Notes: generated from the sequence alone by a model not told the origin. 28,673 nt of DNA from an uncultured Clostridia bacterium (GCA_947176485.1 CAMWQS010000004.1:1-28673); one strand, 5' to 3'. Positions 17,011 to 23,696 are shown, counted from the stretch's first letter. Translations and numbers: made by a program.

Positions 17011-17034
17011 GTCATTGCGAGGAACGAAGCAATC
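17011..17034. repeat. GTCATTGCGAGG...GAAGCAATC type dispersed repeat unit
   Basis: A 24-bp unit begins GTCATTGCGAGG and ends AACGAAGCAATC; ATTGC/GCAAT arms form a small hairpin. From memory, near-identical units occur as dispersed intergenic repeats in many unrelated bacterial genomes. One copy is present in this window, between the TauE terminator and the flippase stop codon. Confidence 0.6.
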
Positions 17035-17040
17035 AGTAAT

Positions 17041-18561
17041 TTAAGCCTTAGACTGTTTTTTCTTACCCTTTGCAAACAGCTTTTTGAAGGGGCGGGAAGA
17101 CACCATTTCAAGACAATAAAGCGCGCCAAAGGTGAAGCCCAAAATCAGCGGCATACATATAAGAAGCTGCCATATGGGCGCAAGATAATGGGAAATTATT
17201 CCGTTCAACAGCCAGCCGAACAAGCACGCCGCAACCGCCACCATAATACTGCGCACGGTGTATTTTATATACGCTATGCCCGCACACTTTTTTCTCAGAA
17301 GCCGCAGGTTCAGCGTCGCGCAGATAATCTGGCTTAACCCAAGCCCCAAGGCGTACGCGTACACGCCTAAGTAACGGGTAAGGAACAGTACCGAAGTTAT
17401 CATCGCAACCGCGCCTATGCAGAAGTTTAAAAGGGTCAGCTTTTCGCAGTTCATACTGTTCAAAATTGTGTTCGTTATAAGCGATATGCAAAGCGGCAGA
17501 ACTATAAACGAGCAGTTGCGCACCAATTCCCCGCAGAACTCGTTATCGAAAAGAAGCACGCTCAACGCGTTGCCCAAAACGAAAAGTATGGGTATAAGCA
17601 CCGTCGCGATAAAGGTTGCGGCTTTAACCGTCTTTTCAACGTCGTAGCGTACGGCGTTTTCTCTCTTTCTGTAATAGTTTTCGGAAAGCTCGGGTGCAAC
17701 CACCACCGCAATTGAGCCGATAAGCGCGCTCGGCGCAAACAACAGGGGAACTGCCATGCCCATCGCAACGCCGTAAATTGCAAGTGCTTCCGAGCTCGTG
17801 TATCCGCACGCGCTTATTAAAAGCGCGGGCATAAGCACGGACACGGCGGAGTTTAGTAGCGATGTCGCCGTACGCATCGCCGTAATGGGCGTTGCGGAAG
17901 AAAGCAGCGGCTTCAACTGTTTTTTGGGGTTTACGAACTTTCCGCCCTTTTTAAAGTACCAGAAAAGCGAAGCGATAAAAGAGAAGGTGTAAGAGATAAG
18001 TACGGCAAAGGTTGCGTTTCTTGCGCCGATAACGGGGTCGGTAACGCCCCAAATCAAGGCAATACCCGCAAACACCATTATCGCGTCCTCTACGAGTTCG
18101 ATTATCGAGTACGGCAAAAACTGCTTGTTACCCCAGAACGAACCGCGGATTACCGCGTAAATAGAAGTTATTACGAGCCCGGGCAATAAAATTACGAAAA
18201 TCTGTACGCAACGCACGTCCGAGAATAAAAATCCGAAGGCGTTTCTGCCGAAGAACAGAATAAGGGCTATCGGCACGGTTACCGCCAAAGTGCATATAAC
18301 GCCCGCAGTAACCGCGGCGTGCTTGCCCGAAATATCGTTCTTTGCGTTGGACTTTGCCATAAGCCTTGAAACGGTAACGGGTATTCCGCTTGAAGCAACC
18401 GTCAAAAATACCGAAAACACGGTAAGGCAAATCTGATAAATTCCTATGCCTTCCGCGCCGATTATTCGGGTTAAAATTATCCTATATACAAAACTTAGCC
18501 CCTTTTCTACGGTGGAAAACGCCGTAACTTGTGCGGCTGAACGGTAAATATTGTTCTTCAT
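17041..18561 (-). CDS. SpoVB/MurJ-type polysaccharide or lipid II flippase (MOP superfamily)
   Basis: 506 aa from ATG at 18561; TTG codons just upstream are less likely. It is a polytopic membrane protein with roughly 13-14 helices. The N-terminal pattern (AQVTAFSTVEKGLSFVYRI, then GAEGIGIYQI and ASSGIPVTVSRLMAK) is characteristic of the SpoVB/YtgP branch of oligosaccharide/lipid II flippases, which turn undecaprenyl-linked sugars to the outer face. The C-terminus is short and basic (FKKLFAKGKKKQSKA). SpoVB acts in spore cortex synthesis in Bacillus; whether this copy is the vegetative or the sporulation paralogue cannot be told. Upstream, TAGAAT (18569-18574) predicts a start one base before the ATG. 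Confidence 0.88.
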   Translation of the reverse strand: MKNNIYRSAAQVTAFSTVEKGLSFVYRIILTRIIGAEGIGIYQICLTVFSVFLTVASSGIPVTVSRLMAKSNAKNDISGKHAAVTAGVICTLAVTVPIALILFFGRNAFGFLFSDVRCVQIFVILLPGLVITSIYAVIRGSFWGNKQFLPYSIIELVEDAIMVFAGIALIWGVTDPVIGARNATFAVLISYTFSFIASLFWYFKKGGKFVNPKKQLKPLLSSATPITAMRTATSLLNSAVSVLMPALLISACGYTSSEALAIYGVAMGMAVPLLFAPSALIGSIAVVVAPELSENYYRKRENAVRYDVEKTVKAATFIATVLIPILFVLGNALSVLLFDNEFCGELVRNCSFIVLPLCISLITNTILNSMNCEKLTLLNFCIGAVAMITSVLFLTRYLGVYAYALGLGLSQIICATLNLRLLRKKCAGIAYIKYTVRSIMVAVAACLFGWLLNGIISHYLAPIWQLLICMPLILGFTFGALYCLEMVSSRPFKKLFAKGKKKQSKA

Positions 18562-18568
18562 CAACAAT

Positions 18569-18574
18569 ATTCTA
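18569..18574 (-). promoter_or_regulatory. Possible -10 box of the flippase gene
   Basis: TAGAAT on the minus strand predicts transcription from about 18562, one base before the ATG at 18561. No good -35 is visible, so confidence is limited. Confidence 0.35.
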
Positions 18575-18618
18575 CAAATTTCATCGCAAGATTATGAACA
18601 ATTTATCTTTAATTTGCG

Positions 18619-18624
18619 TATGAT
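18619..18624 (+). promoter_or_regulatory. Probable -10 box of the LysM-like gene
   Basis: TATGAT predicts a start at about 18631, one base before the ATG at 18632. The best -35 match, TGAACA (18595-18600), has an 18-bp spacer and is weak. Confidence 0.45.
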
Positions 18625-18631
18625 ATACCAA

Positions 18632-18910
18632 ATGTTTACGCTCGTTACGGACAGAAGCAAATATTTCAGGGTTAAGCGCGGACAGACCAAAGCGGAGGTA
18701 GAAGCCGCACTGTGCGTACCCGTGAAAAACTTCTTTTGCGGGGCGATAGCGGAAGTGGGGGATGAGATGGAAATTTACACTTGTCTACCCTTAGAAAGCT
18801 ATTTGAGTTTATCCCGCAAATTCGGGGTGCCCGTCGAGGAGCTTAAAAGGATAAACTTTTCAAAGCCCGTTTACCCCTCGTGCAAGCTGTTTGTGCCGTG
18901 CAAAAAATAG
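18632..18910 (+). CDS. Small LysM-like protein
   Basis: 92 aa from MFTLVTDRSKYF. The frame is open upstream to 18551 with other ATGs (18551, 18620), but 18620 lies in the -10 box and the longer version would overlap the divergent flippase start. The sequence looks like two LysM units: YFRVKRGQTKAEVEAALCVP and, better, YTCLPLESYLSLSRKFGVPVEELKRINFSKP...KLFVP, matching the Y..V..G..L..IA..F.V....L...N.....G..L.IP pattern. LysM binds GlcNAc-containing glycans such as peptidoglycan or spore cortex. No signal peptide is seen, so it may act in the cytoplasm or in a forespore. There is no ribosome site. Confidence 0.7.
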   Translation: MFTLVTDRSKYFRVKRGQTKAEVEAALCVPVKNFFCGAIAEVGDEMEIYTCLPLESYLSLSRKFGVPVEELKRINFSKPVYPSCKLFVPCKK

Positions 18911-18920
18911 TGCGTGAGCA

Positions 18921-18947
18921 TATAATAAAATAACGACAAAAAACGGA
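18921..18947 (+). promoter_or_regulatory. Probable -10 box and ribosome site before 18955 gene
   Basis: TATAAT (18921-18926) is followed by ACGGAGG at 18942-18948, about 6 nt before the ATG at 18955. The -35 is weak. Confidence 0.5.
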
Positions 18948-18954
18948 GGTTAAA

Positions 18955-19611
18955 ATGTCATTTTTTTCCAACTTTCAATCGGACAAATGCCCCGGTACGA
19001 TAAGCGGTAATCCCCTTAACGGAATGTGTGAGAAAGTGTGCATACAGGCACAAAAGATTTTTGATGCCTGCATAAAGCAGATTCAGATTGAAAACTATTC
19101 GCTCACGCTTACCGACAACGTGCCCGCAGAACCTACATACCCTTTGACTTTCATCAGCGCAAGGTCTACGTCCTCAACGGGCAGTATCACCAACCTCAAC
19201 GTGGAAAGGCTTCACGATAAGCCCGGCTGCGCAAGGGTTCAAGCAACTATCAGTATTCCCGTAGAAGTTCTCTATACCGACGCGAACGGAGTGGAGGGTG
19301 TCGCACAGTCTACGATAAGCGTTTCGGAGGACGTACTTCTATTCGTACCCGCTCCTTCGATTATGCCCTATAAAGTAACCAGTGAGGTCTCCGCAGTTTG
19401 CGCAGAAGGCAGGTTCAATCCCGAAACGAACACCTTCAGCGTCAACGCTTGCCTTACGGTAATTTTAAAGGTCGCTATCGACGTGGAAATTCTCGTGCCC
19501 AGCTACGGCTACTGCGCAATTCCGCCCGCACAGGATTACTCGCAAGAGGTGTGCGCAGGGTTCTTTGAATTGCCCTTGTATCCCCAAGGCAAATCCTGTT
19601 GTAACAAATAA
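18955..19611 (+). CDS. Conserved Clostridia protein, possibly spore/exosporium associated
   Basis: 218 aa, starting MSFFSNFQSDKCPG after a strong GGAGG. It has no signal peptide and no membrane helix. Cysteines cluster at the N-terminus (DKCPG, GMCEKVCIQ, FDACIKQ) and C-terminus (GYCAIPP, QEVCAGFF, KSCCNK); the middle is beta-rich (ARVQATISIPVEVLYTDANG; SEDVLLFVPAPSIMPYKV). I remember very similar proteins of unknown function in spore-forming Clostridia; resemblance to SPOCS/DUF3794 domains is possible but not shown. Cys-rich ends would suit disulfide cross-linking in a spore coat. A strong terminator follows. Confidence 0.75.
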   Translation: MSFFSNFQSDKCPGTISGNPLNGMCEKVCIQAQKIFDACIKQIQIENYSLTLTDNVPAEPTYPLTFISARSTSSTGSITNLNVERLHDKPGCARVQATISIPVEVLYTDANGVEGVAQSTISVSEDVLLFVPAPSIMPYKVTSEVSAVCAEGRFNPETNTFSVNACLTVILKVAIDVEILVPSYGYCAIPPAQDYSQEVCAGFFELPLYPQGKSCCNK

Positions 19612-19632
19612 CCGATTTTCAATTTCTCCTTT

Positions 19633-19668
19633 CTTCCCCCTCAAAACCGAGGGGGAAGTTGTGTTTTT
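19633..19668 (+). terminator. Intrinsic terminator after 18955 gene
   Basis: A 10-bp stem, CTTCCCCCTC (19633-19642) and GAGGGGGAAG (19649-19658), has loop AAAACC and is followed by TTGTGTTTTT. Confidence 0.85.
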
Positions 19669-19751
19669 ACCCGTTTTCATAGTACTATGTCACGCATAAA
19701 TACCCTTATTTGGGCAAAAAACGGCTATTTTTACGCAATAAATCAAAGTAC

Positions 19752-19780
19752 TTGAAATTCTTTGAATAAAGTGCTACAAT
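19752..19780 (+). promoter_or_regulatory. Consensus promoter for a leaderless metallophosphoesterase mRNA
   Basis: TTGAAA (19752-19757), a 17-bp spacer and TACAAT (19775-19780) predict +1 at 19787, which is the first base of the GTG start codon. Confidence 0.78.
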
Positions 19781-19786
19781 AATGTC

Positions 19787-20485
19787 GTGAATATATTTTC
19801 CATAAGTGATTTACATCTTTCGGGTCTTTCGGACAAGCCTATGGACGTGTTCGGAAAGGGCTGGGAAAACCACTTTGAAAAAATTAAATCAGACTGGCAA
19901 AAGAAGGTTTTGTCGGATGAAGATATCGTTTTAATTGCCGGCGATATAAGCTGGGGAACCACGCTTGAGGAAGGGCTTTACGACCTTAATTCTTTAAAGG
20001 CTTTAAAGGGTAAAAAAGTCTTTATCCGCGGCAATCACGACTTCTGGTGGAACGGCATAACCAAGCTTCGCCTTGCCGCCCCGGACGATAAGTTTTTCTT
20101 TTTACAGAACGACTGCATCAAGCTCGGAAGTATTATAATTTGCGGCTCCCGCGGTTGGACTTGCCCCGGCAGCAGCGACTATTCCGACACCGACGAAAAG
20201 CTTTACAAGCGTGAGGCTGAGCGGTTCAAGCTCTGCTTTAAGCAGGTTGAAAAGGTCAGGGAAGAAGGCGACAAGCTAATCGCCATGATACATTATCCGC
20301 CCTTTTCAAAGACGGTGCCCGTCACGGAATTTACTTCGCTTTTCGAGCAGTTTAAGGTGGACAAAGTCGTGTTCGGGCATATCCACGGAGAAACGTTTTT
20401 CCCCTTCCGCACGGTCAAAAACGGGATAGAATACATTCTCACCTCGTGCGATAAAGTCGATTTCACTTTGCAAAAAATTATTTAA
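19787..20485 (+). CDS. Calcineurin-like metallophosphoesterase
   Basis: 232 aa. It carries the complete metal-binding set: SDLHL (D8, H10), GDISW (D53), GNHD (N83, H84), MIHYPP (H169) and GHIHG (H198, H200). The arrangement, including FWWNGITKL after GNHD and GSRGWTCPG, resembles the COG1768-type predicted phosphohydrolases of Firmicutes; the substrate is unknown. The start is GTG at 19787: an ATG five bases earlier is out of frame and stops at once, and SISDLHL must lie at the extreme N-terminus. No ribosome site exists and the predicted transcription start coincides with the GTG. A two-TM protein gene follows after 31 nt. Confidence 0.9.
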   Translation: MNIFSISDLHLSGLSDKPMDVFGKGWENHFEKIKSDWQKKVLSDEDIVLIAGDISWGTTLEEGLYDLNSLKALKGKKVFIRGNHDFWWNGITKLRLAAPDDKFFFLQNDCIKLGSIIICGSRGWTCPGSSDYSDTDEKLYKREAERFKLCFKQVEKVREEGDKLIAMIHYPPFSKTVPVTEFTSLFEQFKVDKVVFGHIHGETFFPFRTVKNGIEYILTSCDKVDFTLQKII

Positions 20486-20506
20486 ATAAAATTATAAAAA
20501 ATTAAG

Positions 20507-20516
20507 GAGATTTTTT
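20507..20516 (+). promoter_or_regulatory. Ribosome binding site before 20517 gene
   Basis: AAGGAG at 20504-20509 lies about 7 nt before the ATG. No separate promoter is evident, so cotranscription with the phosphoesterase is likely. Confidence 0.55.
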
Positions 20517-21068
20517 ATGGAAACTGTACTTGCAAAAACTAAAAAGAGCCTTATGGCGGCGTACATCATCATTATCGTGTGCGGCGGAATACTATTTCTG
20601 TGCGGCTTGGCGTTCGTAGCGTTTGCGCCGTTGGAAATGAAATTTTCGGGCTTGTACTTTTTGGTGTTAGGCGGCGTCTTTTTGGGGCTCGGCATCGGTT
20701 TTACCGTTTATTTTGCCAAATTACCTAAAAACTGCATAACCTTCAGCGAAGGTAAAATGCGCCTTCATAACGGTTTAGAGTTTTCTCCCGCAGAAATCGA
20801 CTACTGCACGGGCAGTACTTTTTGGTTAAACTGGGGTATGTATAATTACGGACCGCTCACCATTTCGGTAAATCATCAGGAATACAAATATAAATTTGTC
20901 GTTGACGTTGAAGCCGCTGCGGCAAGAATAAACGCTCTTAAAACGCAATTCACTGCCATCGAGGAAGTGCAAAAGCACATTGCGGAAAAGAAAGCGGCTG
21001 AGGAAGTGCAAGCAGCCGAACCCGCACCGGCAGTTGAACCCGTTGAAAATACGGAAAATAAAGACTAA
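20517..21068 (+). CDS. Two-TM membrane protein of unknown function
   Basis: 183 aa. Two strongly hydrophobic helices, about residues 13-37 and 44-68, are separated by a short loop (EMKFSG). Then comes a cytoplasmic-type domain with beta-like sequence (NCITFSEGKMRLHNGLEFSPAEIDYC, YGPLTISVNHQEYKYKFVVD) resembling a small PH-like or DUF304-type fold in outline only. The tail is helical and then Ala/Glu/Pro rich (EEVQAAEPAPAVEPVENTENKD). No catalytic motif is seen. It is probably cotranscribed with the upstream phosphoesterase and ends at a shared terminator. Confidence 0.75.
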   Translation: METVLAKTKKSLMAAYIIIIVCGGILFLCGLAFVAFAPLEMKFSGLYFLVLGGVFLGLGIGFTVYFAKLPKNCITFSEGKMRLHNGLEFSPAEIDYCTGSTFWLNWGMYNYGPLTISVNHQEYKYKFVVDVEAAAARINALKTQFTAIEEVQKHIAEKKAAEEVQAAEPAPAVEPVENTENKD

Positions 21069-21072
21069 TTAA

Positions 21073-21107
21073 AAGCCCCGCGCAAATTTGCGCGGGGGCT
21101 TATTTAT
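21073..21107. terminator. Bidirectional terminator, 20517 gene / deacetylase
   Basis: The stem AAGCCCCGCGCAAA (21073-21086) pairs with TTTGCGCGGGGGCTT (21087-21101) with one bulged G; TATTTATATT follows. It lies between convergent genes. Confidence 0.82.
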
Positions 21108-21108
21108 A

Positions 21109-21801
21109 TTACAGTGCCGAAAATGCGTATCCCAAAGCCTTATAGTGTGAAATAATCAGCTTCAACGCGTCTATCGTCGCCGTCTTGTTCGTCGTATCGT
21201 GCGAAAGTAAAATTATATTTTCATCGTCCTTTTGCGTGCTCACGGCAGCTTTGTATAGCTGGTCGGGAGTTGCCTGAAAAAGCTCTGCGTCGCGGGTGGA
21301 AGCGTTCCAGTCAAAGTATTTCATACCGTGTTCGGTTACCGCATCAATAAGCGAAGTAGACAGCCCGTAGCTTCCGCCGGGGAAACGGTAAAGCGAAGTG
21401 CGCTTGCCCGAAACCTCTTTAATAACCTCGTTGCACTTGTCAATGTCCTTTAAAAGGCTTTCCGCAGACGAGTAAATCTCTTTGTAAATATGCGAATAGG
21501 AATGCACCCCAACCGAGTGCCCCTCGTCGATTTCCCGCTTAACAAGATACTTGCGCGTTTCGGCGTTCTTCCCCACGATAAAAAAGGTTGCCTTAACTTG
21601 TTCTTCTTTCAAAATATCGAGGATGCGCGGGGTTACCCTGTCGCTCGGACCGTCGTCAAAGGTAAGGTAAACTACTTTTTTACTCGTATGGTCGGCGAAC
21701 GCAACCGTGCTTTTCGCAATTTTCGGGCTCACGTAAAACACTATCAAAAAGGCGCACATTAAAAGCGCAGCGCAAATTGCGGTAAAATTTCTGTTGTTCA
21801 T
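21109..21801 (-). CDS. Polysaccharide deacetylase (NodB/CE4 family), membrane-anchored
   Basis: 230 aa from MNNRNFTAICAALL; the frame extends 8 codons upstream to a TTG that I do not favour. An uncleaved-type N-terminal membrane helix (about 6-25) places the enzyme outside the cell. All five CE4 motifs are present: TFDDGP with D49/D50 (catalytic base and metal), HSYSH at 100-104 (metal ligands), RFPGGS at 139-144, FDWNAS at 163-168 and LLSHD with H201 (catalytic acid). These enzymes remove N-acetyl groups from peptidoglycan or other GlcNAc polymers, as PdaA does in cortex formation; the substrate here is not resolved. It lies 39 nt downstream of the SPOR-like gene on the same strand, probably in one operon. 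Confidence 0.92.
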   Translation of the reverse strand: MNNRNFTAICAALLMCAFLIVFYVSPKIAKSTVAFADHTSKKVVYLTFDDGPSDRVTPRILDILKEEQVKATFFIVGKNAETRKYLVKREIDEGHSVGVHSYSHIYKEIYSSAESLLKDIDKCNEVIKEVSGKRTSLYRFPGGSYGLSTSLIDAVTEHGMKYFDWNASTRDAELFQATPDQLYKAAVSTQKDDENIILLSHDTTNKTATIDALKLIISHYKALGYAFSAL

Positions 21802-21840
21802 GCCATTAATTTGCGCAAAATCCAAAATTTTACAACTTGA

Positions 21841-22518
21841 TTAATAAAGTTTTACATTTATTATCGTGTCGGCTATGGCTATCTGCAGCCGCCGCAAATC
21901 TTTTGAATACACGTAGCCCTCGCTAACGTCCGAACATTCGGCTATAAGCCGCCTAATTTGCCCCGAGAAGCAGTTATCGGGGTTGGCGTTTAAAAGTCCT
22001 TTCAGGGTGTTTTGAACGTCCAAAATCACGCTTTTTGCTTGCGTCTGACCGTATTCGCCCGTATCGAGCGCATTCGCGCAGCCGTAAGCAAGTGAAGTAA
22101 GGGACTGCAAAGTGTTCAAATTCCCTAAATAAAGCTTATTGTTCGCGTTGGAAGTGCCTGCAACCGTGTACTCGTCGGTGGATATTTTAATGACCTCACA
22201 GTCCAAATCTCTGCGCTTTAAGCTCTCGCAAACCGTTTGCGCGTCGTTATCTGTGTAATAACACGCCACGGTAACGAAGAATGCGTCGTCGTGTTCCAAA
22301 ATATACCCCGCGCCGCCGTAGCTTGAAACTGCGTCCGAAACCGAGCTTGCCGAAACCGCGTTGTCCTCGGTTCGGTAACAAATAAAATAAAACGTAGTTT
22401 TAAAGGTAAGCTTGTTCGCCGAGCAAGATAGGGTAGCAACCAAAATAATCGCAGTAACGGCAAGCACCGCCGCCACGGAAATTATAAAAGGCGAAATCTT
22501 TTTCCCCGCAATTCTCAT
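21841..22518 (-). CDS. Membrane-anchored SPOR-like envelope protein
   Basis: 225 aa. A basic start (MRIAGKKISP) is followed by one membrane helix (about 11-32, ending LSCSAN). Residues about 40-115 (TTFYFICYR, SYGGAGYILEHDDAFFVTVACYYTDNDAQTVCESLKRRDLDCEVIKI) have the alternating strand-helix-strand outline of SPOR domains, which bind denuded peptidoglycan; this is pattern recognition, not a motif proof. The C-terminal half is helical. The adjacent deacetylase on the same strand fits a cell-wall role. TATCTT lies about 6 nt upstream of the ATG and no ribosome site is seen. Confidence 0.65.
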   Translation of the reverse strand: MRIAGKKISPFIISVAAVLAVTAIILVATLSCSANKLTFKTTFYFICYRTEDNAVSASSVSDAVSSYGGAGYILEHDDAFFVTVACYYTDNDAQTVCESLKRRDLDCEVIKISTDEYTVAGTSNANNKLYLGNLNTLQSLTSLAYGCANALDTGEYGQTQAKSVILDVQNTLKGLLNANPDNCFSGQIRRLIAECSDVSEGYVYSKDLRRLQIAIADTIINVKLY

Positions 22519-22550
22519 ACCATAAGATATTTTTTAAGTGCGTGATTTAT

Positions 22551-22590
22551 GAAAAACAGCCCGACTTCTTGGACGAAGTCGGGCTGAATT
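22551..22590 (-). terminator. Intrinsic terminator of the zinc-ribbon gene pair
   Basis: A 12-bp stem, CAGCCCGACTTC (22557-22568) and GAAGTCGGGCTG (22575-22586), has loop TTGGAC. On the minus strand it is followed by TTTTTCAT, so it ends the transcript of the 22624-22938 gene. Confidence 0.85.
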
Positions 22591-22623
22591 TTATTAAAAG
22601 TATGCAAATTGAAATTTATATTT

Positions 22624-22938
22624 TTATTTTTCATCGTCAGAGCCGAATAGTGTTTCATAGATTTCTTTGGCTCGTTCTATATCTTTATAACGAATATACA
22701 CTTTTCGCCCACTTGCTCTTCCGGCATTTCCGTATGCTACTGCTCCCGGATAATACGGAACACCCACTATTTCAATGGCTTTGTTGCTCAATGCGTTTTC
22801 AAACATAGTAAAATAAAACGCGTCTAAATTTGCAAAAAAACAAAAATCTGTATCTTGCACGGTTCTTAATTTTTTATTTCCGCACAAAGGACAACGATTT
22901 TCATTAGTTATAAAATTGCATTTTTCACAGAATAGCAT
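22624..22938 (-). CDS. Zinc-ribbon plus DUF2007-like small protein
   Basis: 104 aa. The N-terminus holds a zinc ribbon, CEKC (C4, C7) and CPLC (C16, C19). After a linker the sequence FTMFENALSNKAIEIVGVPYYPG and VYIRYKDIERAKEIYETLF resembles DUF2007, a GlnB-like fold of unknown signalling function. GGAG lies 9 nt before the ATG. The 15-bp sequence ACGATAAACAGTAAT lies upstream of both this gene and its neighbour at 23311. On the minus strand GTGACA, 18 bp and TATGAT upstream form a possible promoter. Confidence 0.75.
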   Translation of the reverse strand: MLFCEKCNFITNENRCPLCGNKKLRTVQDTDFCFFANLDAFYFTMFENALSNKAIEIVGVPYYPGAVAYGNAGRASGRKVYIRYKDIERAKEIYETLFGSDDEK

Positions 22939-22956
22939 ATATAGGAACTCCGTTAA

Positions 22957-22971
22957 ATTACTGTTTATCGT
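22957..22971 (-). repeat. 15-bp leader repeat, copy 2
   Basis: Minus-strand ACGATAAACAGTAAT, identical to 23323-23337. It lies 18 nt before the start of the 22938 gene. Confidence 0.8.
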
Positions 22972-23011
22972 TGTTACAGTCCAAAATCATATCTAAAAAT
23001 GAAATCGGCTG

Positions 23012-23311
23012 TCACTTTATATTGTTTTTATTTGCTTTAACGCATTCGCGCAATTCTTCGTATGTATATGATTTATTGCAAGCGGGACAAGTATAGCGCG
23101 TAGTAGCAACATGTATTTCTTCAAGTCCGATATAATTCACTCGGCGCAGTTTACCGCTCCGATAATATTCGTTAAAGTCGTCATCTTTCTTTGTAACGAC
23201 GCGTGTATATTTTTCACGAACAAGCTTTTCGCCGCAATGCGGACAGTGCTTATACTTTTTCAAAATCATAGCGGGATGGAACTCCCAAATTTTCATATAA
23301 GACGATGCCAT
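23012..23311 (-). CDS. Small zinc-ribbon protein
   Basis: 99 aa after a perfect AGGAGG, 5 nt spacing. Two CxxC knuckles, CPHC (C23, C26) and CPAC (C75, C78), are separated by about 48 residues, consistent with one zinc site closing a small domain. The middle is charged (KKDDDFNEYYRSGKLRRVNYIG). I do not recognise a named family; rubredoxin-like and ribosomal-type ribbons have different spacing. Its promoter (TTGCTT-17-TATAAT) is clear, and the 22938 gene lies 73 nt downstream, so partial cotranscription is likely. Confidence 0.75.
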   Translation of the reverse strand: MASSYMKIWEFHPAMILKKYKHCPHCGEKLVREKYTRVVTKKDDDFNEYYRSGKLRRVNYIGLEEIHVATTRYTCPACNKSYTYEELRECVKANKNNIK

Positions 23312-23322
23312 GCTTACCTCCT

Positions 23323-23337
23323 ATTACTGTTTATCGT
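23323..23337 (-). repeat. 15-bp leader repeat, copy 1
   Basis: Minus-strand ACGATAAACAGTAAT. It begins at the predicted transcription start (about 23337) and ends directly before the AGGAGG of the 23311 gene. Confidence 0.8.
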
Positions 23338-23343
23338 ACAATC

Positions 23344-23372
23344 ATTATATCACAAACAAAGATAAAAAGCAA
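23344..23372 (-). promoter_or_regulatory. Promoter of the zinc-ribbon gene
   Basis: On the minus strand TTGCTT (23367-23372), 17 bp and TATAAT (23344-23349) predict a start at about 23337 and a 26-nt leader containing the ribosome site. Confidence 0.75.
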
Positions 23373-23380
23373 AGCGGTTC

Positions 23381-23516
23381 GAGCTACTGGCCGTAAGTTG
23401 CCGTTTCCCGCAAGCGGGAGCCCTCGGCAAAGCGTCGGCAACTTTGTTGCCTCGCACGTAAGGAGCTTGCGACGGAATAGCGCATTGCTATTTTTGCTTT
23501 GCAAAAATCAATCGCG
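23381..23516. repeat. Hairpin cluster beside tRNA-Thr
   Basis: It starts with a 13-bp copy of the tRNA-Thr 3' end, GAGCTACTGGCCG (23381-23393; tRNA copy 23582-23594). Then come AAGTTGCCG / CGGCAACTT (23395-23403, 23436-23444) enclosing TCCCGC-AA-GCGGGA (23406-23419), a competing GGCAAC-TTT-GTTGCC (23437-23451), TCGCA/TGCGA (23452-23456, 23468-23472), and ATTTTTGC-TTT-GCAAAAAT (23490-23508) within a longer imperfect stem (23480-23516). There is no credible ORF. It could be a decayed repeat element or a non-coding RNA. Confidence 0.5.
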
Positions 23517-23544
23517 TCACGCGGTTCAAGTCCTTTGCAGTAAC

Positions 23545-23580
23545 AAAAAAGAAGAACGGGATAACCCGTTCTTCTTTTTT
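23545..23580 (-). terminator. Terminator of tRNA-Thr
   Basis: A 16-bp perfect stem (arms 23545-23560 and 23565-23580, loop ATAA) with a core GAAGAACGGG and A6/T6 ends lies directly against the tRNA CCA end. Confidence 0.85.
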
Positions 23581-23655
23581 GGAGCTACTGGCCGGACTCG
23601 AACCGGCGACCTGCTGATTACGAATCAGCTGCTCTACCAACTGAGCCACAGTAGC
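23580..23655 (-). tRNA. tRNA-Thr (anticodon CGT)
   Basis: A 76-nt cloverleaf with encoded CCA. The acceptor arms are GCTACTG and CAGTAGC with discriminator T. The anticodon stem CTGAT/ATCAG frames loop TCGTA, read as anticodon CGT, which decodes ACG. The T loop is GTTCGAGTC. The terminator abuts its 3' end, and its promoter is just upstream. Confidence 0.95.
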
Positions 23656-23668
23656 AAGAACATTTATT

Positions 23669-23696
23669 ATTATACCGAATAATTTGATTTTTGCAA
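23669..23696 (-). promoter_or_regulatory. Promoter of tRNA-Thr
   Basis: On the minus strand TTGCAA (23691-23696), 16 bp and TATAAT (23669-23674) predict a start at about 23662, 7 nt before the mature 5' end. Confidence 0.7.

Noticed and set aside
23381..23594. Integrated mobile element at tRNA-Thr
   Set aside because: No integrase, excisionase or cargo is present. The 13-bp repeat flanks only about 200 bp, so I list it as a structured repeat, not a mobile element.
23305..23682. 125-codon plus ORF ending in a GRTRTGDLLITNQL-type sequence
   Set aside because: This is the well-known spurious translation across an antisense tRNA gene. It overlaps tRNA-Thr and its terminator.
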